From Methylovirgula ligni (GTDB lineage: Bacteria; Pseudomonadota; Alphaproteobacteria; Rhizobiales; Beijerinckiaceae), in the NCBI RefSeq assembly GCF_004135935.1, contig NZ_CP025086.1, positions 682,001 to 746,000 of the forward strand: a stretch of 64,000 nt of DNA, read 5' to 3'. The notes under the pieces were generated by a model. The model was not told where the DNA came from. It did no database searches and saw only the letters and a list, made by a program, of their open reading frames with translations. Made by a program: the position numbers and the translations under genes. How positions within the stretch are numbered: position 1 is the stretch's first letter; every line of letters begins with the position of its first letter. Shown here one piece after another: positions 9,122-19,982 of the stretch.

Positions 9122-9859
9122 ATGCTTTTATTGGGTTTTCTGCGACAGAGTTGGGTGATTGCGGGGCTCTTCGCGAGCACCGCCGCGCTTGCCGCGCCGA
9201 CGTCCGGCGCCATCGGCGGCGTCGTTGAGCTTTTCACGTCGCAGGGCTGCTCGTCCTGCCCGCCCGCCGACCGCCTTTTGACCAAATTGGCCGGCCGGCC
9301 CGACACCGTGGCGCTGACCTTCGCCATCAATTATTGGGACTATATCGGCTGGAAGGATACGCTTGCGGCGCCGGAATTCACCGCCCGGCAGCAGGCCTAT
9401 GCCAACAGCCGCACCGATCCGCACGTCTACACCCCCGAAGCCGTGATTGACGGCCTCTTTGATGCCGTCGGCAGCGACGGTGCGGCGATCGAAAAAGCCA
9501 TTGCGCATGGCAAGTCCGGCGGCATGGCTCTGAGCGTTCCCGCGCATCTGCGCGAATCCGGCGGCAAACTGGAAATCGACATCGGCCGCGGCGCCGCCGA
9601 ACCGGCGGGGATTTATGTGCTGCGGGTCGCCAGGACGCGCACGGTACTGATTTCACGCGGCGAGAACTCGGGTCGCAGCGTCACCTACACGAACGTGGTG
9701 CGCGCCATCCGCAAGGTCGGCGACTGGGACGGCGCGCCGCTGAGCCTCAACCTCACGGAATTGCGCAGCGACGACGAAGGCTATGTCGTCTTGTTGCAGC
9801 GTGGCTCGCTGGGGCAGCCGGGCGCGATCCTCGGTGCGGCCAAGAGTGAAGGTCTTTAA
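9122..9859 (+). CDS. DUF1223 secreted thioredoxin-like protein
   Basis: A signal peptide (about residues 1-25, ending ALAAP) is followed by the family signature VVELFTSQGCSSCPPADRLL, a CxxC site in a thioredoxin-like setting. ALTFAINYWDYIGWKD and the VYTPEAVIDG segment also match DUF1223. The function of the family is not established; the CxxC pair suggests a periplasmic thiol role. The spacer before it has TTGACT at 9059-9064 but only a poor -10. An inverted repeat CACTT/AAGTG lies near 9014-9030. Confidence 0.85.
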   Translation: MLLLGFLRQSWVIAGLFASTAALAAPTSGAIGGVVELFTSQGCSSCPPADRLLTKLAGRPDTVALTFAINYWDYIGWKDTLAAPEFTARQQAYANSRTDPHVYTPEAVIDGLFDAVGSDGAAIEKAIAHGKSGGMALSVPAHLRESGGKLEIDIGRGAAEPAGIYVLRVARTRTVLISRGENSGRSVTYTNVVRAIRKVGDWDGAPLSLNLTELRSDDEGYVVLLQRGSLGQPGAILGAAKSEGL

Positions 9860-9953
9860 TCTGCCGGACCGCCGCCAATCCGTCTCAAGCCGGAATTTTG
9901 CCCCGATCGCCGGTTTCATTCCACTGTCTCGCCCTCGCGCCTCGAAACAGGAT

Positions 9954-10646
9954 ATGTTGCCGGACATGATTCGCTGTACCCGCCTGGCTTTTGCGGCCAC
10001 GCTTCTCCTGTCATGCGGCGCTGCCGCTGTCCCGGCGCGCGCGCAGGACGCCGCCCGCACGCCGTTCCTCGTCGCCGCCAACGATGACGATACGACCGGC
10101 TCGACCCACCATCACAAGACGGCGAAGACGAAGAAGACGACGACCAAGACAAGCGCCAAAAAGGGCAAGAAATCCAAGGCCGGCCACGCGGCCGAGGCGG
10201 ACCACACCAAGCCGACGCAGGTTGGCAGCTACGGCGATTGGGGCGCCTTCGTCGCCGAGAACGGCGACGACAAGACCTGCTACGTTCTCGCCCAGCCCAA
10301 GAGCCGCGAGCCGGCGAATCTGAAGCGCGATCCGGGCTATGTGTTCATTTCCAACCGGCCCGGCGAGCACATTCACAACGAAATCTCGATCACCATGGGC
10401 TTCCCCATGAAGGACGATGGCGACGCCGAGGCCGATGTCGCGGGGACAACGTTCGATCTCGTCTCCAAGGGCCGCAACGCCTGGATCAAGAACCCGGCCG
10501 AAGAAGGCCATTTCGTCGCCGCGCTGCGGCACAATGCCAAGCTTATCGTCAAAGCCGCTTCCAGCCGGGGGAAGGTAACGACCGACACCTATTCCCTCGC
10601 CGGTGTGCGCCAGGCGCTCGACCAGGCCGCACACGAGTGCCACTGA
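9954..10646 (+). CDS. IalB-like (invasion-associated locus B) secreted protein
   Basis: From the ATG at 9954 (or 9966) the protein has a signal peptide (RLAFAATLLLSCGAAAVPAR). A low-complexity Lys/Thr/His linker follows (about residues 45-75), then an IalB-type domain beginning GSYGDWGAFVAENGDDKTCY. The pair of cysteines, one in KTCYVL and one in AHECH near the end, fits the disulfide of the fold. IalB was named in Bartonella, but free-living alphaproteobacteria carry many copies of unknown role. A longer reading upstream lacks family resemblance. The ribosome-binding site is weak for both starts. Confidence 0.75.
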   Translation: MLPDMIRCTRLAFAATLLLSCGAAAVPARAQDAARTPFLVAANDDDTTGSTHHHKTAKTKKTTTKTSAKKGKKSKAGHAAEADHTKPTQVGSYGDWGAFVAENGDDKTCYVLAQPKSREPANLKRDPGYVFISNRPGEHIHNEISITMGFPMKDDGDAEADVAGTTFDLVSKGRNAWIKNPAEEGHFVAALRHNAKLIVKAASSRGKVTTDTYSLAGVRQALDQAAHECH

Positions 10647-10890
10647 GCCTGCCCGGGACGCTCCCGGCTTGCGAATTGGCAAGCTTTCCGGCCGAAGGCC
10701 TGCGGGCGAAAGATAACCGCGACATCTCCGCCTTTTAGCCGCCTTGTTCGGCGCCCGCCCGTGGCGCATAATGTGGCGGAAGGCGGTGCGTCCGGCCGAC
10801 GCCGGAGGCATTTCCCGATCAATGACGTAAACGAAGTGACGGCGCCGGCCACTCACGAGGCCGCCACATAAGAAGTCACTGGGAGGAAGT

Positions 10891-12837
10891 ATGTCTGAGT
10901 CTCTCGTCTATCCCGTGAGCGGGGAATGGGCGCATCGCGCCTTTATCGACGCAGACAAGTATCAGGCGCTGTACAAGCGTTCGATCAATGATCCGGACGG
11001 CTTCTGGGGTGACGAGGCCCGCCGCCGCCTCGACTGGATCAAGCCTTTCACCAAGGTCAAGAACACCTCGTTCGGCCCGGGCGACGTCCATATCAAATGG
11101 TTCGAGGACGGCGTCACCAATATCGCCCTGAACTGCATCGACCGGCATCTCGACAAGCGCGGCGATCAGGTGGCGATCATCTGGGAGGGCGATGATCCCT
11201 CCCGCAGCCTCAAGATCACCTATCGCCAATTGCACGAGCGTGTCAGCCGCTTCGCCAATGTGCTGAAGGCGCATGGCATCGAGAAGGGCGACACGGTCAC
11301 GATCTACATGCCGATGATCCCCGAGGCGGCCTATGCGATGCTCGCCTGCGCGCGGATCGGGGCTATTCATTCCGTCGTGTTCGGCGGATTCTCGCCCGAC
11401 TCGCTCGCCGGCCGCATCAAGGATTGCGGCTCCAAGCTGCTGATCACCTCTGACGAGGGCCTGCGTGGCGGCAAGAGAGTTCCGCTCAAGGCAAATGTGG
11501 ATACGGCGCTCGAAAAAGTGCCGTTCATCGTCAACAAGGTCATCGTCGTGAAGCACACCGGCGGCGACATCCATTGGGAAAAGGGCCGCGACTTCTGGCT
11601 GCACGAAGAGATCGAAAACGTCTCGCCCGATTGCCCGGTGACGCCGGTCGGCGCCGAAGATCCGCTGTTCATTCTCTATACGTCGGGCTCGACCGGCACG
11701 CCGAAGGGCGTCGTCCACACCACGGCGGGCTATCTCCTCTATGCGGCGATGACGCACCAATATGTCTTCGACTACCACGACGGCGACATCTACTGGTGCA
11801 CCGCCGACGTCGGCTGGGTGACCGGCCACAGCTACATTCTCTACGGGCCGCTCTGCAATGGCGCGACGACGCTGATGTTCGAGGGCGTGCCGACCTATCC
11901 GACGATCTCGCGCTTCTGGGATGTCGTCGACAAGCACAAGGTCAACACCTTCTACACCGCGCCGACGGCGATCCGCTCGCTGATGGGCGCGGGCGAAGAG
12001 CCGGTGAAAAAGACCAGCCGCGCCTCGCTGCGGTTGCTCGGCACCGTCGGCGAGCCGATCAATCCGGAAGCCTGGGAATGGTATTACAAGGTCGTCGGCG
12101 ACAGCCGCTGCCCGATCATGGATACTTGGTGGCAGACCGAGACCGGCGGCCATCTGATCACGCCCCTGCCCGGTGTGACGCCCTTGAAGCCCGGCTCCGC
12201 GACCAAGCCCTTCTTCGGCATCAAGCCTGAGATCGTCGATGGCAGCGGTGTCGTACAGGAGGGGCCGGCCGAAGGCATTCTGGTCATCGCCGATTCCTGG
12301 CCCGGCCAGATGCGCACGGTTTTCGGCGACCATGACCGCTTCATCCAGACCTATTTCGCCTCATTCCCGGGCAAATATTTCTCCGGCGACGGCGCCCGCC
12401 GCGATGCGGACGGCGATTACTGGATCACCGGCCGCGTCGATGACGTGATCAACGTTTCCGGCCACCGCATGGGCACGGCCGAGGTCGAGAGCGCTCTCGT
12501 CGCGCATGAGCGCGTCGCCGAGGCCGCAGTCGTTGGCTTCCCCCACGACATCAAGGGCCAGGGCATTTTCGCTTATGTCACTCTGATCAACGGCCACGAG
12601 CCGAGCGACAAGCTGCGCAAGGATCTCGTCGCCTGGGTGCGGCAGGAAATCGGCCCCATCGCCTCGCCCGACATCGTGCAATTCGCCCCCGGCCTTCCGA
12701 AGACCCGCTCCGGCAAGATCATGCGCCGCATCCTGCGCAAGATCGCCGAGAACGAGTTTCAGGCGCTGGGCGATACGTCGACCCTCGCCGACCCGGCCGT
12801 CGTCGAGGACCTGATCCGCGAGCGCAAGAAGCTCTGA
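10891..12837 (+). CDS. acs: acetyl-CoA synthetase (AMP-forming)
   Basis: Acs activates acetate to acetyl-CoA through acetyl-AMP. The 648-residue length is standard. The adenylate-forming core motif [20 protein letters not shown], the downstream WWQTETGG and the C-terminal [17 protein letters not shown] are all present. The lysine in the last motif is the site whose acetylation inactivates Acs in many bacteria. A strong GGGAGG precedes the ATG. About 244 bases without genes separate it from the IalB-like gene. Confidence 0.97.
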   Translation: MSESLVYPVSGEWAHRAFIDADKYQALYKRSINDPDGFWGDEARRRLDWIKPFTKVKNTSFGPGDVHIKWFEDGVTNIALNCIDRHLDKRGDQVAIIWEGDDPSRSLKITYRQLHERVSRFANVLKAHGIEKGDTVTIYMPMIPEAAYAMLACARIGAIHSVVFGGFSPDSLAGRIKDCGSKLLITSDEGLRGGKRVPLKANVDTALEKVPFIVNKVIVVKHTGGDIHWEKGRDFWLHEEIENVSPDCPVTPVGAEDPLFILYTSGSTGTPKGVVHTTAGYLLYAAMTHQYVFDYHDGDIYWCTADVGWVTGHSYILYGPLCNGATTLMFEGVPTYPTISRFWDVVDKHKVNTFYTAPTAIRSLMGAGEEPVKKTSRASLRLLGTVGEPINPEAWEWYYKVVGDSRCPIMDTWWQTETGGHLITPLPGVTPLKPGSATKPFFGIKPEIVDGSGVVQEGPAEGILVIADSWPGQMRTVFGDHDRFIQTYFASFPGKYFSGDGARRDADGDYWITGRVDDVINVSGHRMGTAEVESALVAHERVAEAAVVGFPHDIKGQGIFAYVTLINGHEPSDKLRKDLVAWVRQEIGPIASPDIVQFAPGLPKTRSGKIMRRILRKIAENEFQALGDTSTLADPAVVEDLIRERKKL

Positions 12838-12979
12838 GCCAGGGCCGAATCGGCGCCACGTGCGGCGTCCGCGCCACACGGCAAGAGGATTTTAACGCGC
12901 CTGTGCAAAATAGACTCCAGCCCGCTGCGACACTCGCTATCGTCGCCGCGGACTGAAGTTTGTTTGTGCGGGGGGCGTT

Positions 12980-13516
12980 ATGAGCACCTTGAGTCAGCGG
13001 GCTGGCATTGCGCCGGCCGTGTTCGCGTTCGTTGGTACTGTCATGCTCGGCGCGGTCGCGCCGACCCTAGCCGCGCAGCAGGACGTTCACTTCTCGACCG
13101 CCTATCCGGCCGGCGAGATCATCATCAGCCAGCGTCAGCGCGCACTTTATTTCACCGAGGGCGACGGCCGCGCCATCCGCTATCCGGTCGCGATCGGCAA
13201 GCGCGGCATGGCCTGGCTCGGCGAAGCCTCGGTCGAGGGTAAATATCTGGCGCCGAACTGGTCGCCGCCGGCCATCGTCGCGCACGATCATCCGTATCTG
13301 CCGCATTTCATCCCCGGCGGCTCGCCGCACAACCCGATGGGGGCGGCGGCAATCACCCTGTCGCGCTATCAGGTTGCGATCCACGGCACCACCAAGGCCA
13401 TGCGCCGCTCGATCGGCACCGCCGCCTCCTATGGCTGCATCCGCATGTATAACGAGGACGTGGTCGACCTCTATCAGCGGGTCAATGTCGGAACGCCGGT
13501 TCTCGCTATTCCCTGA
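12980..13516 (+). CDS. L,D-transpeptidase (YkuD domain), short secreted form
   Basis: A signal peptide (about residues 10-33, ending LAAQQ) precedes a compact YkuD domain. Catalytic residues are the histidine in VAIHGTTKAM and the cysteine in TAASYGCIRM. The 178-residue length and the lack of extra domains match the many small L,D-transpeptidases of Hyphomicrobiales, which crosslink peptidoglycan or anchor outer-membrane proteins. It differs from the protein at 4690, which has a lipobox and a long linker. Confidence 0.9.
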   Translation: MSTLSQRAGIAPAVFAFVGTVMLGAVAPTLAAQQDVHFSTAYPAGEIIISQRQRALYFTEGDGRAIRYPVAIGKRGMAWLGEASVEGKYLAPNWSPPAIVAHDHPYLPHFIPGGSPHNPMGAAAITLSRYQVAIHGTTKAMRRSIGTAASYGCIRMYNEDVVDLYQRVNVGTPVLAIP

Positions 13517-13563
13517 CCTGTCCGCCGCGTCCCTTCCGCCCTAGAATGGTGCGGGAGGTGCGT

Positions 13564-14778
13564 TTGGCCCAGATTATTGAAACGAGCTGCGTGGTCGCCG
13601 GCGGCGGCCCCGCCGGCATGATGGCGGGACTGCTCCTCGCCCGCGCCGGGGTCGATACGATCGTGCTGGAGAAGCACGCCGACTTCCTGCGCGACTTCCG
13701 CGGCGACACGATCCATCCCTCGACCCTGCAGGCGATGGACGATCTCGGCCTCTACGATAGGTTTCTCGCCCTGCCGCACCAGGAGGCGACGATTCTTTCG
13801 GCGCAATTCGGCGACGAGAGCATTGCCATCGCCGATTTCTCGCATCTGCCGACGCGGGCGAAATTCATCGCCTTCATGCCGCAATGGGATTTTCTCGATT
13901 TCATCGCGCGCGAGGCACAAAACTATCCGAACTTCCGGCTCATCATGCACGCCGATGTGGATGATCTCGTTATCGCGGACGGCGTGGTGAAAGGCGTCAA
14001 AGCGCAGACGCTGCAAGGCCCGCTCGAAATCCGCGCCGCCCTGACCATCGGCGCCGACGGACGCCGTTCGAGCGTGCGCGAAAAGGCGGGGTTCACGCCA
14101 ACGGATATCGGCGCGCCGATGGATGTGCTCTGGTTCAAGCTCACACGTCGCACCGGCGACACTTCGGAGCCTCTCGGCCGCATCGCCGCCGGAAAGTTTC
14201 TGGTGATGATCAATCGCGGCGATCAATGGCAATGCGGCTATGTCATTCCCAAGGGCGGCTTCGACGTCTTGAAAGCACAGGGCATCGATGTCCTGCGCTC
14301 CAGTGTCGCGCAACTCGCGCCCTTCATGGCCGACCGTGTCGCCGAACTCGCCGACTGGACCCATGTCAGTCTGCTGACGGTGACGGTGAACCGGCTGGCG
14401 CTGTGGCATCGGCCGGGCCTTCTTTGCATCGGCGATAGCGCGCATGCCATGTCGCCGGTCGGCGGCGTCGGCATCAATCTCGCGATTCAGGACGCCATCG
14501 CCGCAGCGAATATCCTGGCGCCGACGCTGGCACGCAAGGAGACGCCGAGCACTGCCATGCTCGCCGAGGTACAGCACCGGCGCGAACTGGCGGTCAAGCT
14601 CATGCAGGCGCTGCAGGTCTTTATCCAGAAGCGGGTGATCTCCAACGTTCTCGCTGCGCAGGACCGGCCGCTGCCACCGCCCTGGCCAATGCGGCTCTTC
14701 CAGTATTTTCCTTGGCTGCGGCGGATTCCCGCGCGCGTCATCGGCCTCGGCTTCCGGCCGGAGCGCGTGCGTGTGTGA
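13564..14778 (+). CDS. FAD-dependent monooxygenase (UbiH/PheA-type fold)
   Basis: The protein has an N-terminal dinucleotide-binding motif (VVAGGGPAGMMAGLLLARAG), a central substrate-domain region, and the second FAD motif GLLCIGDSAHAMSPVGGVGINLAIQD. These define the p-hydroxybenzoate hydroxylase fold that hydroxylates aromatic or quinone-like substrates. A TTG at 13564 is the better start because GGGAGG lies 5 bases before it; an ATG at 13546 is the alternative. The substrate is unknown, and no aromatic-degradation genes are adjacent. Confidence 0.8.
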   Translation: MAQIIETSCVVAGGGPAGMMAGLLLARAGVDTIVLEKHADFLRDFRGDTIHPSTLQAMDDLGLYDRFLALPHQEATILSAQFGDESIAIADFSHLPTRAKFIAFMPQWDFLDFIAREAQNYPNFRLIMHADVDDLVIADGVVKGVKAQTLQGPLEIRAALTIGADGRRSSVREKAGFTPTDIGAPMDVLWFKLTRRTGDTSEPLGRIAAGKFLVMINRGDQWQCGYVIPKGGFDVLKAQGIDVLRSSVAQLAPFMADRVAELADWTHVSLLTVTVNRLALWHRPGLLCIGDSAHAMSPVGGVGINLAIQDAIAAANILAPTLARKETPSTAMLAEVQHRRELAVKLMQALQVFIQKRVISNVLAAQDRPLPPPWPMRLFQYFPWLRRIPARVIGLGFRPERVRV

Positions 14779-14835
14779 TGGCGGCCGCGACCGTCCCTGT
14801 GATAGAGAGCCCAAACCCTTCGATCCGGATCAGCC

Positions 14836-16482
14836 ATGGACCGTCCCGAAATTTCCGAAGCGTTTTTTGCACTCGAAGCGCATCTCAGCGATTTTCATGA
14901 TGTGACGATCGCCGATCTGTTCACGAAGGATGCGCGCCGCTTCGCCGATTTTCATGTCGTGCTTGACGATCTGCTGTTCGATTTCTCGAAGCACCGGATC
15001 GACCGCACGACGCTCAAGCTGCTCCTCGATCTCGCCCGCGCCGCGAAGCTCGAAGAGCGTCGCGCGGTGCTTTTCGCCGGCGCCACCATCAATCCGACCG
15101 AAGGCCGGGCCGCAATGCATATGGCCCTGCGCACTATGAGCGGCGTGCCGATGCAGGTGCAAGGCCGCGACGTGATGCCCGAGGTTCTGGCCGAACGGCA
15201 CAAGATGCTCGCCTTCGCCGAAGCCGTGCGCGACGGCGGCCTGAAAACCGCGGCAGGAGAGCGCTTCGCCCATGTCGTCAATATCGGAATCGGCGGCTCG
15301 GATCTCGGGCCGGCGATGGCGGCGCGCGCACTCTCGCCCTTCGTCGCGCCGCATCTCGATCTTCACTTCGTCGCCAATGTCGATGGCGCCGATCTCGCCG
15401 ACACGCTGAAGCGCGTCGATCTCGCGCGCACGCTTTTCGTCGTCAGCTCGAAGACATTCACGACGCTCGAGACGATGACCAACGCCCGCGCGGCGCGCCG
15501 GGCTGTGATCGACAGGCTGGGCGAAGCGGCCGTGCCGGCGCATTTCGCCGCCGTCTCGACTGCGCCTAAGGAGGTCGCCGCCTTCGGCATCCCGGAGGAC
15601 TGCCGCTTCCTCTTCTGGGATTGGGTTGGCGGGCGCTATTCGCTCTGGTCGTCGATCGGGCTGTCGCTCGCCATCGGCATCGGCAAACAGAATTTCGAGG
15701 ATTTTCTGCGCGGCGGCGAAGACGTCGACAATCATTTCACGACAACGCCGCTCGCCGAAAACATCCCCGTGCTGATGGCGCTGATCGAAATCTGGTATCG
15801 CGACTTCTGGGATTGTGCGGCGCAGGCAGTGATCCCTTACGATCAGCGGCTGGGGCGCTTCCCCGCCTATCTGCAACAGCTCGAAATGGAATCGAACGGC
15901 AAATCGGTCGATCTTTCGGGCGCGGCCGCAGGCACGTCCACGGGGCCGGTAATCTTCGGCGAGCCGGGCACCAATGCGCAGCACGCCTTCTTCCAGCTCT
16001 TCCACCAAGGTACCGAGATCGTCCCGGTCGATTTCCTCCTCGCGGCGGAACCTCTCGCGAGCGACCCGGCGCAGCACCCCTTGCTCGTCGCCAATTGCCT
16101 CGCCCAAAGCGAAGCCTTGTTCCGCGGCCGCACGCGGGCCGAAGTCGAAGCCAAATTGCGAGCGCAGGGCCTCGACGACGAAGCCATCGCGGCGCTGGCG
16201 CCGCACAAGGTCTTCGAGGGCAACCGGCCGTCGAGCACCTTCCTCTACAAGAGCCTGACGCCCCGCACGCTCGGCCGGCTGATCGCGCTCTATGAGCACA
16301 AGGTCTTCGTCCAGTCCGTCATCTGGAACATCGACCCCTTCGATCAATGGGGCGTCGAACTCGGCAAGGAACTGGCGCTGCGACTCGCGCCGCTCTCGGC
16401 CGATCCGGCGGCGGACACGACCGGCCTCGATGCCTCGACGGCAGGCCTGCTCGCGCATCTGCGCGCTTTACGCAAGACTTGA
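14836..16482 (+). CDS. pgi: glucose-6-phosphate isomerase
   Basis: Pgi interconverts glucose-6-phosphate and fructose-6-phosphate. The 548-residue protein carries the family signatures NIGIGGSDLGPAMAARAL, DWVGGRYSLWSSIGLSLAIG and SNGKSVD. The C-terminal region containing KVFEGNRPSS and INPFDQWGVELGK-like residues (here IDPFDQWGVELGK) completes the active site. It probably forms the gluconeogenic and Calvin-cycle outlet of fructose phosphate. The TMEM175-like gene follows after 53 bases. Confidence 0.96.
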   Translation: MDRPEISEAFFALEAHLSDFHDVTIADLFTKDARRFADFHVVLDDLLFDFSKHRIDRTTLKLLLDLARAAKLEERRAVLFAGATINPTEGRAAMHMALRTMSGVPMQVQGRDVMPEVLAERHKMLAFAEAVRDGGLKTAAGERFAHVVNIGIGGSDLGPAMAARALSPFVAPHLDLHFVANVDGADLADTLKRVDLARTLFVVSSKTFTTLETMTNARAARRAVIDRLGEAAVPAHFAAVSTAPKEVAAFGIPEDCRFLFWDWVGGRYSLWSSIGLSLAIGIGKQNFEDFLRGGEDVDNHFTTTPLAENIPVLMALIEIWYRDFWDCAAQAVIPYDQRLGRFPAYLQQLEMESNGKSVDLSGAAAGTSTGPVIFGEPGTNAQHAFFQLFHQGTEIVPVDFLLAAEPLASDPAQHPLLVANCLAQSEALFRGRTRAEVEAKLRAQGLDDEAIAALAPHKVFEGNRPSSTFLYKSLTPRTLGRLIALYEHKVFVQSVIWNIDPFDQWGVELGKELALRLAPLSADPAADTTGLDASTAGLLAHLRALRKT

Positions 16483-16535
16483 AGCAAGGCCGCGCTCGGC
16501 CCAAGATCGGCGCGAAGAATGGGGGACATCCAGCC

Positions 16536-17165
16536 GTGCTGAACTATTACAATCGCATCGCCGGGCAAAGCATCGAGCGGCTGGCGGCCATCAGCGATGG
16601 CGTCTTCGCCGTGGCGATGACGCTGCTGGTGCTCGATCTGCATACGCCCGCTGCGGAGGCGATCCACAGCGAGGGCGAGTTGTGGCGGGCGATCCTCGCC
16701 ATCGCGCCGCGCCTGCTCGTCTACCTGATGAGCTTCCTGACGCTCGGCATTTTCTGGGTCGGCCAGCAGACCCAGCTCAACCATCTCGAACGCAGCGATC
16801 GCGACCTCTCCTGGCTGCATCTCGCCTTTCTGTTTTCGGTATCGCTGACGCCCTTCTCGACATCGCTGATGGCGGAATTCATCGCCTATCGTGTCGCGCT
16901 TGTCGTCTATTGGGCGAACATCCTGCTGCTCGGCATACTTCTGTATGCGAGCTGGTCTTATGCGATCCGTGCGCAATTGGTGAAGGCCGATGTGACGCAG
17001 GTCGTGCAGCAAGCCTTCAAGCGGCGCGTGATCGGCGCGCAAAGTCTTTACGCCTTCGGCGCCGCGCTCTGCCTGATCAACACCTATTGGGCGCTCGGAT
17101 TCATTCTGCTCGTGCAGTTGAATTACGCGCTGGCGCCGCGGATCGGATTTTTACCGAAATTGTGA
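16536..17165 (+). CDS. TMEM175/DUF1211-like membrane protein
   Basis: The signature near the N-terminus, RLAAISDGVFAVAMTLLVLD, matches the DUF1211 family, whose animal member TMEM175 is a potassium channel. About five to six hydrophobic helices follow. The start is taken as GTG at 16536, with GGGGGA about 11 bases upstream; there is no nearby ATG in frame. The length (209 residues) is typical of bacterial members, which form tetramers. The transported ion here is inferred only from the family. Confidence 0.8.
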   Translation: MLNYYNRIAGQSIERLAAISDGVFAVAMTLLVLDLHTPAAEAIHSEGELWRAILAIAPRLLVYLMSFLTLGIFWVGQQTQLNHLERSDRDLSWLHLAFLFSVSLTPFSTSLMAEFIAYRVALVVYWANILLLGILLYASWSYAIRAQLVKADVTQVVQQAFKRRVIGAQSLYAFGAALCLINTYWALGFILLVQLNYALAPRIGFLPKL

Positions 17166-17212
17166 GGCCGGCAACAATGGCAGAGCGCGCGGCAAAGCAA
17201 ACCGTTTCTATC

Positions 17213-17278
17213 CCGGATTGCTTCGCTGAGTTTGCCATCGGGCCGGCCGAAGGCCAGACCCGTTGGCTCGCAATGACG
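17213..17278. repeat. half-element of a dispersed palindromic repeat
   Basis: CGGATTGCTTCGCT (17214-17227) and CTCGCAATGACG (17267-17278) match the right arm of the palindrome at 33862-33945. Here they are split by about 39 extra bases containing a GGCC-rich hairpin. It lies between the convergent TMEM175-like and SWIB genes. It looks like a degenerate or interrupted copy. Confidence 0.5.
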
Positions 17279-17295
17279 ATTGTGTTGCCGCGCGC

Positions 17296-17607
17296 TTATT
17301 TCAGGTGCTTGGCGAGGAACTTGTTCAGTTCGAACATGGTGGCGGACTTCTTGCCGAAGACAGCCTGAAGCTTGTCGTCCGCAAGAATCTCGCGCTTGTT
17401 GGCCGGGTTCTGCAGCTTGTGCTTCTTGATATAGACCCAGACCTTGCTCACCACTTCGGTGCGGGGCAGCGGCTCGGCACCGACAACGGCGGCGAGTTCC
17501 TTGGAGGGCGTCAACGGCTTGTTGAAGGCGCTGATACCGGGCGCCGCCGTCTTCTTGGGGGCGGGGGCCTTGGCTTTGGTGGCAGTCTTTTTCGGTGCGC
17601 TAGGCAT
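17296..17607 (-). CDS. SWIB/MDM2 domain protein
   Basis: After an alanine/lysine-rich N-terminal tail (residues 1-25) the 103-residue protein is one SWIB fold, with features such as LPRTEVVSKVWVYIKKHKLQ and the closing FELNKFLAKHLK. SWIB domains are best known from eukaryotic chromatin remodellers and from chlamydial proteins. In alphaproteobacteria they occur as small basic proteins of unknown role, perhaps DNA-associated. The basic tail fits nucleic acid binding. Confidence 0.88.
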   Translation of the reverse strand: MPSAPKKTATKAKAPAPKKTAAPGISAFNKPLTPSKELAAVVGAEPLPRTEVVSKVWVYIKKHKLQNPANKREILADDKLQAVFGKKSATMFELNKFLAKHLK

Positions 17608-17850
17608 CGCTCTCTCTCCAATCGAATCGCGCGAACCAACACGGGCTCATTGCCCTAGTACCTAAAATCGCTGCGCTGGCAAACGGACCGCAAGCGGAAT
17701 TGGCAATTTCGACCCATTTATTCAGGGCAATTCTTGCTCATTGCGCCGCACGCGCCGCCCCAGGGCGCCGAGAGCCCCGCAGGAGGCACCCCGAGGGCCA
17801 TAGCCATGCGCAAATCGCATAGCTGCGCCTCCAAGGGGCGTTTTTCGGAG

Positions 17851-19089
17851 TCACTTCGCTTTCGCCTTGCTTTTCCGCCGCGCCAGCGTGCGCAAGCGCA
17901 GAGCATTGAGCTTGATGAAGCCCGCCGCATCCTGGTGATCGTAGGCGACGGCGCCGTCCTCGAAAGTGACGAGATCCTGATCGTAAAGCGAATAGGGACT
18001 CGAGCGGCCGACGACACCGACGGAACCCTTGTAGAGCTTCAACCGCACCTTGCCAGTGACGAACTCCTGCGACTTGTCGATCAGTGCCTGCAGCATCTCG
18101 CGCTCCGGCGAGAACCAGAAGCCGTTGTAGATGAGCTCCGCATATTTCGGCATCAGCTCATCTTTGAGATGCGCCGCGCCGCGATCGAGCGTGACCTGCT
18201 CGATGCCGCGATGCGCCGCGAGCAGGATCGTGCCGCCGGGCGTTTCGTACATGCCCCGCGATTTCATGCCGACGAAACGGTTCTCGACGAGATCGAGCCG
18301 GCCGATGCCGTTGACGCGGCCGAGCGCGTTCAAATGCGTGAGCAGAGCCGCCGGCGACAGAGCCTCGCCGTCGACAGCGACGGGATCGCCCGACTTGAAT
18401 TCGATCTCGATGAAGGTCGGCTTGTCCGGCGCATCCTCCGGATTGACGGTGCGCGAGTAGACGTAATCCGGCACGTCCTGCGCGGGGTCTTCCAGCACCT
18501 TGCCTTCGGAGGAAACGTGCAGCAGATTGGCATCGACCGAGAAAGGCGCGTCGCCGCGCTTGTCCTTGGCGATCGGAATCTGGTTCTGCTCGGCGAAATT
18601 GAGCAGCGCGGTGCGTGAGGTCAGGTCCCATTCGCGCCACGGCGCGATCACCTTGATGTCCGGCTCCAGCGCATAATAGGCGAGTTCGAAACGCACCTGA
18701 TCGTTGCCCTTGCCGGTCGCGCCATGCGCCACCGCATCGGCACCGACCTTGCGGGCGATCTCGATCTGCTTCTTGGCGATCAGCGGCCGCGCGATGGCGG
18801 TGCCGAGCAGATAAAGCCCCTCATATTGCGCGTTGGCGCGGAACATCGGGAAGACATAGTCGCGGACGAATTCCTCGCGCAGGTCCTCGATGAAAATATG
18901 CTCGGGCTTAATGCCGAGGAGCAGCGCCTTCTGCCGCGCGGGCTCAAGTTCCTCCCCCTGGCCAAGATCGGCGGTGAAGGTGACGACCTCGCAGCCGTAG
19001 GTCGTCTGCAGCCATTTGAGGATGATCGAGGTATCGAGGCCGCCGGAATAGGCGAGGACGACGCGCTTGATCTTTTTCGGATCGGACAT
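17851..19089 (-). CDS. argG: argininosuccinate synthase
   Basis: ArgG joins citrulline and aspartate with ATP, the penultimate step of arginine synthesis. The ATP pyrophosphatase P-loop [15 protein letters not shown] is at the N-terminus, and [15 protein letters not shown] and [10 protein letters not shown] segments are conserved. The ATG at 19089 gives a normal 412-residue protein; the open frame continues upstream to 19278 but those residues are not family-like. The C-terminus ends in a lysine-rich KSKAKAK tail. Confidence 0.96.
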   Translation of the reverse strand: MSDPKKIKRVVLAYSGGLDTSIILKWLQTTYGCEVVTFTADLGQGEELEPARQKALLLGIKPEHIFIEDLREEFVRDYVFPMFRANAQYEGLYLLGTAIARPLIAKKQIEIARKVGADAVAHGATGKGNDQVRFELAYYALEPDIKVIAPWREWDLTSRTALLNFAEQNQIPIAKDKRGDAPFSVDANLLHVSSEGKVLEDPAQDVPDYVYSRTVNPEDAPDKPTFIEIEFKSGDPVAVDGEALSPAALLTHLNALGRVNGIGRLDLVENRFVGMKSRGMYETPGGTILLAAHRGIEQVTLDRGAAHLKDELMPKYAELIYNGFWFSPEREMLQALIDKSQEFVTGKVRLKLYKGSVGVVGRSSPYSLYDQDLVTFEDGAVAYDHQDAAGFIKLNALRLRTLARRKSKAKAK

Positions 19090-19211
19090 TTTCTTCTCGA
19101 AGGAGGGTTTTGAAAGCGGCGCGACTATAGAGGGCGCGCTCAGGGGTGCAAGAGCCGAATGCGGCGCAATTGCCAATCCGTTCCGCAGGACGGGGACCGG
19201 ACCAAAAAATC

Positions 19212-19982
19212 CTATCTCGCCCCCAGAGCCGTGACAAAACTCTCGAGCTCGTCCGCATCGAGATCGGAGATCGCCCAATATTTGAAGCCCCCAGCGGCCC
19301 AGTGTACCGTATTGTAGCCGTCAACGACCATTGCGTGTGGTGTCTCGACCTGATCCTGCCCGGCGCTCTGCGGCATTGCGACCAAAGTGATCAAGTGCTG
19401 CCGGCGTCGGTAGACGAGCGCCGGGACAGCATTGCCCGCGACGACCGCGACGCGGCCGCCGACGAGCGGGAACCCTTCGCCTGCAAGATCAATCGTCGGG
19501 GGCGACAACCCCAGCTTCCGGTCGAACCACGGTTTGACGGTATGGCGCTCGGAGGAAAGAACGTCGGTCTGGCTGGAGGCTAAAAGGCTCCGATGATGGT
19601 CATTCGCTATCTCGTCTTCAATGGCCGCATCGCTACGCGGCGCGGTGACGAGATAGGTGCCGGCGCTCGCCAGCAAGGCTGTCAGAACGAGGCAGGCGGC
19701 CAGCGCGCGCCAGTCTACGTGATCAAGCGACAAAATTCGCGCTCGCCCCGATGATGATTTGCCGCCCGCAATCGCCGTGATGCGGGCGGCAAAGTCCTGC
19801 GAAACCTCCTGCTTGGGCAGACCCTTGAGCCGATCCTTGAGCGCGACGATGCGCGCATATTCGTCGGCGAGCGCCGGATCGGTCTCGATCCGCGCCTCAA
19901 GCGGCAACGCCGCAGCCGCATCCAATTCCTGGTCAGCGAGTGCATGCAGAAGCAGATGATCTGCGGGCGAAATGCGTTTCAT
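19212..19982 (-). CDS. membrane anti-sigma factor
   Basis: The N-terminal cytoplasmic part (about residues 1-85) is typical of anti-sigma domains ([17 protein letters not shown]). A single transmembrane helix (about 93-112) and a periplasmic domain of about 140 residues follow. The start overlaps the stop of the ECF sigma gene by 4 bases, the usual arrangement for a sigma factor and its inhibitor. No zinc-binding HxxxCxxC motif is seen, so release is probably not by thiol oxidation of a zinc site. Confidence 0.82.
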   Translation of the reverse strand: MKRISPADHLLLHALADQELDAAAALPLEARIETDPALADEYARIVALKDRLKGLPKQEVSQDFAARITAIAGGKSSSGRARILSLDHVDWRALAACLVLTALLASAGTYLVTAPRSDAAIEDEIANDHHRSLLASSQTDVLSSERHTVKPWFDRKLGLSPPTIDLAGEGFPLVGGRVAVVAGNAVPALVYRRRQHLITLVAMPQSAGQDQVETPHAMVVDGYNTVHWAAGGFKYWAISDLDADELESFVTALGAR